The notes beneath the pieces are model-generated. The model was given only the letters and a program-made list of their open reading frames with translations. It was not told where the DNA came from and searched no databases. DNA of 64,000 nt from Bacteroidia bacterium (lineage in GTDB: Bacteria > Bacteroidota > Bacteroidia > Flavobacteriales > Flavobacteriaceae), in assembly GCA_030432635.1 (NCBI GenBank), contig JAUIMB010000003.1, forward strand, positions 62,001 to 126,000, read 5' to 3'. Position numbers and translations under genes: made by a program. This document shows, in pieces, positions 26,969 through 34,905 of this stretch. Every line of letters begins with the position of its first letter. Position 1 is the first letter of the stretch.

Positions 26969-27043
26969 CTTGTCTTATTTTAGTTGTTATTTCAGAGGAT
27001 GTAGAAATGTACAAAAACTGTTTGACAAGGTCTAATATAAGGG

Positions 27044-27310
27044 TTAGCAAATCGATGAAGTGAGCGATTGACTCTTTAAACGTAACATTCGTCTCGAATA
27101 AATACGTTCCAAAATCGCATTGATTTCTTGATACTTAGGAGTAAGTTCGGTTAATTTTCCGTTACCATTTGTTGTTAATTGATGCTTACAACAGGTACAA
27201 GTATACTCTTTTACATGAGAGGTTACTTTTTTTGTCATTTCGTAATTGTGCCCAAAAATAGCGCAATAGAAGCGTAACGGATGTGCAGGTTTTTTAGTAG
27301 ACTTTTCCAT
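27044..27310 (-). CDS. Mini zinc-ribbon-like protein (family member 3)
   Basis: From MEKSTKKPAHPLRF (27310) the protein has 88 residues; an upstream start at 27337 would overlap the conserved upstream motif. The metal site is FYCAIFGHNYE then YTCTCCKHQL, followed by QLTTNGNG, ELTPKYQEIN and LERIYSRRMLR. It is a close paralogue of member 2. It looks cytoplasmic, and the cysteine and histidine spacing suggests one structural zinc. Function unknown. Confidence 0.78.
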   Translation of the reverse strand: MEKSTKKPAHPLRFYCAIFGHNYEMTKKVTSHVKEYTCTCCKHQLTTNGNGKLTELTPKYQEINAILERIYSRRMLRLKSQSLTSSIC

Positions 27311-27316
27311 AATTAT

Positions 27317-27338
27317 AAAATTTGGGACTACTAACATA
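27317..27338 (-). promoter_or_regulatory. Upstream motif shared with 25523-25544 (copy 2)
   Basis: TATGTTAGT-N2-TCCCAAATTTT on the minus strand ends 6 nt before ATG 27310. Only the two N positions differ from copy 1 over the motif, while the flanks diverge. Confidence 0.5.
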
Positions 27339-27373
27339 CTAAAAACAAAATAGTTAGGGTATAAAACGCAATA

Positions 27374-28147
27374 TTATTCGATAAAACGTAATAATATGTA
27401 CGTAATTTCTTTCATATTTTCAATATGACTCATGTGGCCTTGGGATAATACCACTGTTTCAATATCTGAATGCTTAGTGTCTTCTAACAGTCCATTACCA
27501 TTAACAACAGGATCTTTTTCTCCAATAACTATCAGTTTCTTAGCGCTTAAGGCTTTTAAAAACTCCTGTTTGTCCGTTCGTAGCATCATGCCTTCCTGAG
27601 CTGCAATATAACCTTGAACTGGTGTACGTAGCGCAATTTGCAAAGCGCCTTCCAATTCCTTTTGATGTGCAATACGACTTTCCTCCGAAAATAAATTCGT
27701 AAACGACATACGAACCATGGCTTCAAAATTGGTTTTAATCATTTGATTGGCTCGTTTTCGTATGCCTATACGTTCGTTGTCATCAGCCTTATACGTAGAA
27801 TTCATCAAACACAAGGCTCTAATAGCAGACGGATTGTCCTGTGCCAAGGCTAAAGCAACATAACCACCCATGGAATGCCCTATAACTTTAAAACTCGTTA
27901 TATCAAGATGATCTAAAACAGCTTGAACAGCAGTTGCCATATCATCCATAGTGTGGATATAACCAATACAATCTGTTTGTCCGTGACCCAACAAGTCAAT
28001 ACTTATCACTCTATGGGACTTTAAAAACTCAGGCTTAAGGCCTTCCCACATTGAGGAATTTTCTAAAAACCCATGAAGCAAAACCAAGACCTCTCCTTGG
28101 CCTTCGTCTTCGTAATACAAGCTGCTGTTTTTGTATTCTAAAATCAT
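27374..28147 (-). CDS. Alpha/beta hydrolase
   Basis: From MILEYKNSSLYYE (28147) the protein has 257 residues. It has the oxyanion motif LLHGFLENSSMW, the nucleophile elbow GHSMGGYVAL, an acidic residue in GEKDPVV and the catalytic His in QGHMSHIE. It has no signal peptide. The resemblance is to the BioH/MenH-like family, but the substrate cannot be assigned. A TATCTTTG box ends 6 nt before this ATG. The gene is divergent from the following serine hydrolase. Confidence 0.88.
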   Translation of the reverse strand: MILEYKNSSLYYEDEGQGEVLVLLHGFLENSSMWEGLKPEFLKSHRVISIDLLGHGQTDCIGYIHTMDDMATAVQAVLDHLDITSFKVIGHSMGGYVALALAQDNPSAIRALCLMNSTYKADDNERIGIRKRANQMIKTNFEAMVRMSFTNLFSEESRIAHQKELEGALQIALRTPVQGYIAAQEGMMLRTDKQEFLKALSAKKLIVIGEKDPVVNGNGLLEDTKHSDIETVVLSQGHMSHIENMKEITYILLRFIE

Positions 28148-28153
28148 AGCCAA

Positions 28154-28161
28154 CAAAGATA
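28154..28161 (-). promoter_or_regulatory. -7 box of the alpha/beta hydrolase
   Basis: TATCTTTG on the minus strand ends 6 nt before ATG 28147. It overlaps the alternative upstream TTG start, which argues for the shorter protein. Confidence 0.45.
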
Positions 28162-28195
28162 CTATTCGTAGGGTTATTACATATTAAGTATTTGC

Positions 28196-28203
28196 TATAT
28201 TTG
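28196..28203 (+). promoter_or_regulatory. -7 box of the serine hydrolase and brnQ unit
   Basis: TATATTTG lies 22 nt before ATG 28226, divergent from the alpha/beta hydrolase promoter. No good TTG is seen at -33. Confidence 0.45.
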
Positions 28204-28225
28204 AGCTAAACCTAAAATTTTCATT

Positions 28226-29776
28226 ATGCGCTTAAAAGCTACGATCTTAAATTTCCTCTTCTTGGCATGTTTAATTTCCCATGCACAACTTCAGGAACAA
28301 CAAATCGATTCATTAGTCAAAGCTACCTTAACGACATTTGAAGTTCCAGGGATTTCAGTAGGCGTCATTAAGGATGGTAGCATCGTGTATGCTAAAGGTC
28401 ATGGTATTCGCTCGATGCGCAACAATAAAGCTATGAACGAAAACACTTTGGTTGGCGTGGCATCAAACAGTAAAGGGTTTACCTGCTTTGCACTGGCAAT
28501 GCTGGTTGATGAGGGAAAACTAAAATGGGATGATAAGGTACGAAAACACATTCCAGAGTTTCAATTGCATGACCCTTGGGTGACCGAGGAATTTACCGTT
28601 CGTGATTTGGTAACCCATCGCAGCGGATTGGGTTTAGGTGCTGGTGATCTGATGTTTTTCCCTGAAGGCAATGATTTTAGTGTGGACGATATCATCAACA
28701 ACGTAAAATATTTAAAACCTGAAAGTTCCTTCCGCAGCACCTTTCAGTATAATAATAATATGTTCATTATTGCTGGTGAAGTGTTAAAGCGTGTTAGTGG
28801 TATGACTTGGGAAGACTTTATTGAAACGAAGATTATGAAACCTGTCGGTATGATTAATAGCAAAGCATCCTATAATCGGGTGACCGACAAAACAAATATT
28901 ATCGATGCCCACACGCGTACTGAAGGAGAAGTGATTCAAATTCCGCACGACTGGAGTGCAACTGCAAATCCAGCTGGTGGTATTGTTAGCAATGTCAATG
29001 ATATGCTCACTTGGGCAAAGTTCTTGATGAATGATGCCGTCACCGAAGCTGGTGAGCGTTTGTTAAGCGAACGACAATTTCACGAATTATGGCAACTGCA
29101 GACACCACTTCGTGTTGGAAAAAATGATTATTATGAATCTAATTTTAGAGGGTATGGTTTGGGTTGGTTCGTCACTGACGTGAAAGGTGGCCATAAACAA
29201 GTGTACCATACTGGCGGACTCATAGGAACCGTTACACAATTTACAATGATCCCAGATTTGGACTTAGCTATTGTGGTATTAACCAACCAAATGGTTGGTG
29301 GCGCATTTAATTCGATCACCAATACCATCAAGGATAGCTATTTAGGTTATAACAATCGTAATTGGCTCTTACGCTATGGCAATCGAAATACCAGATTTAT
29401 ACAATACAATGACAGCATTAAATCTGCTGTTTATAACCAAGTGAAGCTAGTTGAGAAAGATAATAGCCTTCCGCAGCCCAACCAAATCACAGGAACTTAT
29501 ACAGATGATTGGTTTGGCAATATTTTAATCACCCATAATGGAAATGCCTATGGTATAAAGTGTGAACGTTCGCCTTATCTATTTGGTGAGTTACTACCTT
29601 ACAACGCTACTACCTATGTAGTTAAATGGAATAATCGCAGTTATGATGCCGATGTATTTGTTCTTTTTGATTTTGATGACACTGGAAAGGCCGTTGGAGC
29701 GACCATGAAACATATCGCACCAATAACCGATTTCAGTTTTGATTTCCATGATTTGAACCTTAAAAAAGTAAACTAG
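28226..29776 (+). CDS. Secreted serine hydrolase, class C beta-lactamase family with DUF3471
   Basis: The 516-residue protein has a signal peptide (about 1-20, ISHAQ). The beta-lactamase/DD-peptidase fold has the SxxK nucleophile in ASNSKGF, the Tyr-Asn motif in QYNNN and HTGG in place of KTG. A C-terminal DUF3471-like domain (ITGTYTDDWFGN) follows. Relatives include esterases, D-aminopeptidases and DD-carboxypeptidases, so antibiotic hydrolysis should not be assumed. The stop overlaps the brnQ GTG start (TAGTG), which implies coupled expression with an amino-acid transporter. Confidence 0.9.
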   Translation: MRLKATILNFLFLACLISHAQLQEQQIDSLVKATLTTFEVPGISVGVIKDGSIVYAKGHGIRSMRNNKAMNENTLVGVASNSKGFTCFALAMLVDEGKLKWDDKVRKHIPEFQLHDPWVTEEFTVRDLVTHRSGLGLGAGDLMFFPEGNDFSVDDIINNVKYLKPESSFRSTFQYNNNMFIIAGEVLKRVSGMTWEDFIETKIMKPVGMINSKASYNRVTDKTNIIDAHTRTEGEVIQIPHDWSATANPAGGIVSNVNDMLTWAKFLMNDAVTEAGERLLSERQFHELWQLQTPLRVGKNDYYESNFRGYGLGWFVTDVKGGHKQVYHTGGLIGTVTQFTMIPDLDLAIVVLTNQMVGGAFNSITNTIKDSYLGYNNRNWLLRYGNRNTRFIQYNDSIKSAVYNQVKLVEKDNSLPQPNQITGTYTDDWFGNILITHNGNAYGIKCERSPYLFGELLPYNATTYVVKWNNRSYDADVFVLFDFDDTGKAVGATMKHIAPITDFSFDFHDLNLKKVN

Positions 29777-31056
29777 TGAGCGACTCCAAGAAAATAGTCC
29801 TATTTGGTTTTGCCTTATTCGCTGGCTTTTTTGGAGCGGGTAATTTAATCCTACCTCCTTATTTAGGCTTCAAAGCTGGTGAAGATTGGTGGTTAGTGGC
29901 ACTCGGATTTTTAATCACGACAACTGTAATTCCTTTAATCTCGTTGTTTGGCCATGCCAAGTTACAAGGCACTATGCTAGACTTTGGAAAAAAAGTATCT
30001 CCTAAGTTTAGTCTGGTGTACTGTATCATTATGTTTCTCGTCATCATCGCCTTACCTGCACCTCGAACTGCAGCAGTGACGCATGAAATGGCTATTGGAC
30101 CCATGTTTGGCACGTCTCCTCTTTTAACCAGTTGCATTTACTTTGCATTGGTGTTGGTCTTTGCCTTAAATCGATCCAAGGCCTTAAACATCTTAGGAAA
30201 ATACCTCACGCCTATCATTGTCATTATGGTCATGACTATTGTGGTTTTAGGACTCATTTCTCCTCCTGAAACCATGCTTCCTTCCGCATTCGAAACACCA
30301 TTGGTTGATGGATTGCTGGAAGGCTATCAAACCTATGATGCCATAGCAGGTATTGTCATGGGTGGCGTGATTATTATTTCACTAAACAAACATGGGTCGC
30401 CATCATATTCCGAAAAGAAAACCATAATTGCGAAATCCAGTTTGATTGCCATTTTTGGGCTCTTTATTATTTATACAGGTTTGATTGCCCTAGGCGCTTT
30501 GTATAATAGTGAATTCCCAACAGATATCACGCGTACTGATTTACTCTTGAGCTTATCCAAATCCATGCTAGGAGACCTAGGAGCGACTTTTGTAAGTATT
30601 CTCGTGGCATTGGCATGTTTTACCACTGCGGTTGCTATTGTGGTATCCTTAGCCGATTTCTTTAAGTCCTTGTTTGATGATAGTCAAAAGGTCTATACTT
30701 ATGTATCAATAGTGTGCTGTGCTGTTGGTGTTATTATGGGAAGTTATGACGTTGGTTTCATCATCAACACTGCGATTCCTGCGTTGTTGCTTATCTATCC
30801 GATTAGTATGGTGCTCATTTTTTTAAATGTCTTGCCTGATCGTTTTGCTACGACTCTTGTATTTCGAGCTGTAGTGATTGTTACGTTTATCTTTAGTATT
30901 CCTGACGTTCTCGGGTTCATATCACCTTCAGAAGGTTTGAAGACTATGATATCCTACATCCCACTGGCAAAACATAGTTTAGGTTGGGTGTTGCCTGCTT
31001 TGGTCACTTGTTTAGCTGTTGGTTTGTTGACCAAGGAAAAACTCGATGTTGAATGA
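29776..31056 (+). CDS. brnQ: Branched-chain amino acid transporter, BrnQ/LIVCS family
   Basis: The 426-residue protein starts at GTG 29776, inside the stop of the preceding gene. The family signature is at the N-terminus (FALFAGFFGAGNLILPPYLG), and about 12 hydrophobic segments span the protein. The family imports Leu/Ile/Val with Na+ or H+. The coupling to a secreted peptidase-like hydrolase suggests uptake of released amino acids. It converges on the next minus-strand gene with only 4 nt between stops. Confidence 0.92.
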   Translation: MSDSKKIVLFGFALFAGFFGAGNLILPPYLGFKAGEDWWLVALGFLITTTVIPLISLFGHAKLQGTMLDFGKKVSPKFSLVYCIIMFLVIIALPAPRTAAVTHEMAIGPMFGTSPLLTSCIYFALVLVFALNRSKALNILGKYLTPIIVIMVMTIVVLGLISPPETMLPSAFETPLVDGLLEGYQTYDAIAGIVMGGVIIISLNKHGSPSYSEKKTIIAKSSLIAIFGLFIIYTGLIALGALYNSEFPTDITRTDLLLSLSKSMLGDLGATFVSILVALACFTTAVAIVVSLADFFKSLFDDSQKVYTYVSIVCCAVGVIMGSYDVGFIINTAIPALLLIYPISMVLIFLNVLPDRFATTLVFRAVVIVTFIFSIPDVLGFISPSEGLKTMISYIPLAKHSLGWVLPALVTCLAVGLLTKEKLDVE

Positions 31057-31060
31057 AAAT

Positions 31061-32584
31061 TTAATTCTTCTGAATCGCTAATAAGGCGGCTTTCCCTTTC
31101 TCATAATTCGGACTGATTTCCAAGGTCTTTTCATAGCAGGCTTTTGCTTTTAGTGTATCATTCAAATTGAGATAAGCATTCCCTAAAAGTCGCCATGCAT
31201 ATGTAGACTTCGAATATTGGGATGTGTAATGCTTGAGTATATTCTTTGTGTCTTCCCAATGCTTTCCATTTTCCAAAACAGCTCCAATGGTCAATATATC
31301 GTCATCTTCAACAAAATAATTGTCCGTAGTATCAGATTTCATTGAACTCCAAAGCTTGATCGCTCTGTCAAGACCATTACCTTTATAAGCTTCAGAAAAC
31401 TTATAACGTGCTGACACCTGATAGGTTTTCAATTCGTTGTAAAATAAGGCTTCAGCAGCAGCATTTACGATACGACCCGTTCTAGAAAAATCACGATTGG
31501 CCATCACCACAATAGACATGTTCTCCTTAGGGAAAATATAGAACATGGCTTCAAAACCAGTGTCGTTTCCGGTGTGCATTATGATAGGTTTTTCCAAATA
31601 CGATTGTAAGAACCAGCTCAATCCAATATTGTCTCCCCAAGGCGTTGCTTGATATGGCGAAATCAGCATCTCGTAATGTTGTTTATCAAAAATTTGGGCA
31701 TCTTTCAACCTGCCATTTCCAGTATGCAACATTCCCCATCGACACATATCCAAAAGTGTAGATTGTAATCCAGAACTCGGAAAATACTTTTCGGTATAGG
31801 GATATGGAGTCCATTCTTGAGTGGTCAAGCCATACGAATAAGGTTTCGCCCAAAACTCAGGAAGTGAATCTAAGGATTTAAAATAATGGCTATTGTTCAT
31901 CTCTAGAGGTTTAAGAATATGTGATTTCACGTAATCTGGAAAATACAGGCCACTGGCTCTGGTGATGACAATCCCTAAAATATCAAAAGCCGAATTGCTA
32001 TAACTAAACTGTGAACCTGGTTGAAAATCCAATTCAAAATTAGCAGCATTGTCCAAGTTTTCCTCAAGTGCCTTAAGTCCTGTTTTTGGTGCTAACCAAT
32101 CACCAGTACTCAGATGTCGTGGGATTCCTGAAGTATGTGTTAGCACATGCTGAATCGTGATATCTTGATAACTTGCCCCTTTCATTTTAAACTCTGGAAT
32201 GTATTTCACCAGAGGATCGGATAGTTTGAGTTTGCCATCCTGTACCAACTTTACTATTGCAGCTGCAGTAAAAGGTTTAGAGACTGAAGCAATATGAAAT
32301 ACCGTATTGAAATCGGCCAATTCTTCGGTTTCAATATTAGCATAACCAAATGTTTTCGCATAAATGATCGTATCGCCTTTGGTAATCCCAATGGCCAAAC
32401 CAGCTTGGTTATCTGTAAGATGACGAAGGTGGTTCACATAGGGAGTAAGCACACTATCGATATGTTGGCCTAACTCTGTTTTGACCAAAGAGGTTTGGAG
32501 TGATGGTTTGGGTTTAGTTGTTGTTTTACAAGCCATTACTAGAAATACAAGACTTATAAATACCAGAGGTTGTTTAGGTATCAT
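31061..32584 (-). CDS. Beta-lactamase-family serine hydrolase lipoprotein with TPR tail
   Basis: The preferred start MIPKQPLVFI (32584) gives a 507-residue lipoprotein with the lipobox LVMAC; a longer frame would bury this signal. The catalytic set is SVSK (in ASVSKPF), YSN (in YSNSAF) and HTG (in HTGNDTGF). The C-terminus has TPR repeats (AWRLLGNAYLNLNDTLKA, ACYEKTLEIS). It is probably a peptidase or esterase of the class C fold. The start overlaps the 3' end of the upstream GntR gene by 11 nt, so the two are one operon. Confidence 0.88.
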   Translation of the reverse strand: MIPKQPLVFISLVFLVMACKTTTKPKPSLQTSLVKTELGQHIDSVLTPYVNHLRHLTDNQAGLAIGITKGDTIIYAKTFGYANIETEELADFNTVFHIASVSKPFTAAAIVKLVQDGKLKLSDPLVKYIPEFKMKGASYQDITIQHVLTHTSGIPRHLSTGDWLAPKTGLKALEENLDNAANFELDFQPGSQFSYSNSAFDILGIVITRASGLYFPDYVKSHILKPLEMNNSHYFKSLDSLPEFWAKPYSYGLTTQEWTPYPYTEKYFPSSGLQSTLLDMCRWGMLHTGNGRLKDAQIFDKQHYEMLISPYQATPWGDNIGLSWFLQSYLEKPIIMHTGNDTGFEAMFYIFPKENMSIVVMANRDFSRTGRIVNAAAEALFYNELKTYQVSARYKFSEAYKGNGLDRAIKLWSSMKSDTTDNYFVEDDDILTIGAVLENGKHWEDTKNILKHYTSQYSKSTYAWRLLGNAYLNLNDTLKAKACYEKTLEISPNYEKGKAALLAIQKN

Positions 32585-33203
32585 GATGATTTTGATTGAT
32601 GTGATTGATACTAATCGTCCAATTATCTTGAAGAATTTTAACAGCTTGATTGATTTGATTACGTTCCAAAGCATCAATAAGATCATTGTGCATGGCAACA
32701 GACATTGTATTGGACTCGTGGGTCATATACACATGCTCATAAATGAATATGCGAACACGAATATCTTCTATAAGTTTATGGGCGAATTGGTTGGCATAGG
32801 ATTTTATAAGGCACTTATGAAATTCCATATCGAGCTTCAGACGTTCTGTTGCGTGTTGCGCCTTTGAAAAATTGGCGTTGATCAATTTGAGTTCGGAAAA
32901 CTGCACTTTTGTGAATTGCGATTGCCTAATTGCCTGACACTCTAATGTAATGATTAGCTCATAAAGTTCTACAATGGTTTTCGCATTGAGTGCTGTGACA
33001 AAAAAACCACGGTTGGGAATGTATGTCACGATACCTGTTTCTACTAATTGACTTAAGGCCTCGCGGACAGGCGTGACACTTATCTCAAGGACCTCAGCAA
33101 TACTGGGCAGTGAGATGCGATGACCAGGAGCAATTTTGCCTTCTGCCATCTGGTTCAACAGGATATTCTTAACGTCCTTTCTAAGATTTTGAATTACAAT
33201 CAT
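32574..33203 (-). CDS. GntR family (FadR/FCD type) transcriptional regulator
   Basis: The 209-residue protein has an N-terminal winged helix (APGHRISLPSIAEVLEISVTP then VREALSQLVETG) and a helical FCD effector domain. The FCD domain has potential metal-binding residues (LDMEFHKCL, EHVYMTH, AMHNDL). Such regulators sense small carboxylates or similar ligands. It overlaps the downstream hydrolase gene and probably controls it and itself. A consensus promoter ends 4 nt before the ATG. Confidence 0.9.
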   Translation of the reverse strand: MIVIQNLRKDVKNILLNQMAEGKIAPGHRISLPSIAEVLEISVTPVREALSQLVETGIVTYIPNRGFFVTALNAKTIVELYELIITLECQAIRQSQFTKVQFSELKLINANFSKAQHATERLKLDMEFHKCLIKSYANQFAHKLIEDIRVRIFIYEHVYMTHESNTMSVAMHNDLIDALERNQINQAVKILQDNWTISINHINQNHHDT

Positions 33204-33207
33204 ATTT

Positions 33208-33239
33208 CAAATATAATATATCATATACGATTTAACAAA
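33208..33239 (-). promoter_or_regulatory. gntR promoter with possible operator
   Basis: On the minus strand TTTG (33239-33236), a 20-nt spacer and TATATTTG (33215-33208) match consensus and end 4 nt before ATG 33203. The spacer contains the short dyad TATAT-G-ATATA, which may be an operator. The AT-rich context makes the dyad weak evidence. Confidence 0.55.
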
Positions 33240-33385
33240 TAAAACGGAGGTTTTGTATTCCATTCATTCAATTTAGGAAATAATACATCCTAATTCTCCT
33301 AAAATCCTAATATTTTCACTATTGCTTTGACCAACAACAACTTCATTGTATTAAGTATCCTATAAGTTCGGATTTAAAACAATTC

Positions 33386-34678
33386 TTATGAATTCATCAC
33401 CTCCTCTATCTCCTCTGCTTCAATAGGTATATTGCGCATCAGGTTAAATGGTTCTCCTGATTCCTGTATTACCACGTCGTCTTCCAATCGAATGCCAAAA
33501 CCTTCCTCTGGAATGTATATACCTGGCTCCACCGTAAAGACCATATTGGCTTGCATGGGCTCGTGTAATAAGCCATAATCGTGTGTGTCCAATCCTATGT
33601 GGTGCGAGGTGCCATGCATAAAGTACTTTTTATACGCTGGCCAATCAGGATTTTCATTTTGCACGTCGGCTTTATCCAATAATCCAAGTCCCAATAATTC
33701 AGAAGTCATCAGATTTCCAACCTCAACGTGATACTGTTCCCATAGCGTTCCAGGAACCAGCATTTTGGTTGCTTCATTCTTAACACGATTTACAGCATTA
33801 TACACGGCTTTCTGTCTATCGGTAAAACGTCCAGAGACTGGAATCGTACGACTCATATCACTCGAATAGTTGGCATATTCGGCACCAACATCCATCAAGA
33901 TCAAATCGCCTGCCTTACATTGTTGATTGTTCTCAATATAGTGTAATACATTGGCATTGTTTCCTGAAGCAATAATTGGTGTATAGGCAAAGCCTTTAGA
34001 ACGATTGTTCAAAAACTCGTGCATAAACTCAGCTTCAATATTAAATTCCCAAACCTCTGGTTTCACAAATTGAAGCACACGACGAAAGCCTTTTTCGGTA
34101 ATATCGCAGGCTTTTTGCATGAGGTCTAATTCGATAGGATCCTTTACTGAGCGCAATCGCTGTAAAATTGGATTGCTCTTCGCAACAGCATGCGCTGGAT
34201 ATTTGTCTTTGAGCCATTTCGCAAATCGCGCTTCACGGGTTTCCGTTTCCACAGCTGCACGATAATGCTCATTGGTATTGATATAAATCGTATCGCATTG
34301 GGTCATGATTTCAAAGAGAATCTTTTCCATATCCTGTAACCAATACACGGTTTTAATACCACTAGTCTCCAGAGCTGCTTCCTTAGTGAGTTTTTCGCCT
34401 TCCCAAACCGCTATATGTGCATTGGTTTCCTTTAGAAATAGTATTTCACGATGCTTATCCTTAGGACAATCCGGAAACAAAACCAAAACACTTTCCTCTT
34501 GATCCACACCACTCAAATAAAAAATATCGCGATGTTGTTCAAAAGGCATAGTACTGTCGGCACTTATCGGATAAATATCATTGGAGTTAAAAATCGCTAA
34601 ACTGTTCGGCTTCATTTGCGACATAAAACTCTTCCGGTTTTTAATAAAAAGGGAACGGTCTATCTTGTGGTATTTCAT
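33386..34678 (-). CDS. Xaa-Pro aminopeptidase (aminopeptidase P, M24B)
   Basis: The 430-residue protein has an aminopeptidase P N-terminal domain and the M24 pita-bread fold with all five metal ligands: two Asp in LMDVGAEYANYSSDMSRT, His in SHHIGLDTHD, Glu in TVEPGIYIP and Glu in RLEDDVVI. It removes N-terminal residues preceding proline. It has no signal peptide, so it acts in the cytoplasm. It stands alone between two intergenic gaps. Confidence 0.94.
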   Translation of the reverse strand: MKYHKIDRSLFIKNRKSFMSQMKPNSLAIFNSNDIYPISADSTMPFEQHRDIFYLSGVDQEESVLVLFPDCPKDKHREILFLKETNAHIAVWEGEKLTKEAALETSGIKTVYWLQDMEKILFEIMTQCDTIYINTNEHYRAAVETETREARFAKWLKDKYPAHAVAKSNPILQRLRSVKDPIELDLMQKACDITEKGFRRVLQFVKPEVWEFNIEAEFMHEFLNNRSKGFAYTPIIASGNNANVLHYIENNQQCKAGDLILMDVGAEYANYSSDMSRTIPVSGRFTDRQKAVYNAVNRVKNEATKMLVPGTLWEQYHVEVGNLMTSELLGLGLLDKADVQNENPDWPAYKKYFMHGTSHHIGLDTHDYGLLHEPMQANMVFTVEPGIYIPEEGFGIRLEDDVVIQESGEPFNLMRNIPIEAEEIEEVMNS

Positions 34679-34905
34679 ATATCGTGAATTATAGTGAGAT
34701 GTTTGTAACTAAAATGAGTTTCGTCCTGCATTTCAGAAAGGTAAAGGTAACGAGATTATACAACTCTGTCAAATTATGGGCAAAGTCTTATTTAAGAAAT
34801 GATATAGTACACAAATAGCCCATTCGATGCGTTAATTAACGGTATTCCATTGCTTATTTTATTTAAAAAAATGCTAATTTCATGCCGCATTAAAATCCAA
34901 CCAAC

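Noticed and set aside
28226-32584. Beta-lactam resistance genes
   Set aside because: The SxxK/YxN/HTG pattern and DUF3471 or TPR additions fit peptidase/esterase relatives of the class C fold. Nothing indicates antibiotic hydrolysis.
31061-32698. Longer N-terminal form of the TPR serine hydrolase
   Set aside because: It would overlap most of the GntR C-terminus and bury the lipoprotein signal that begins at 32584.
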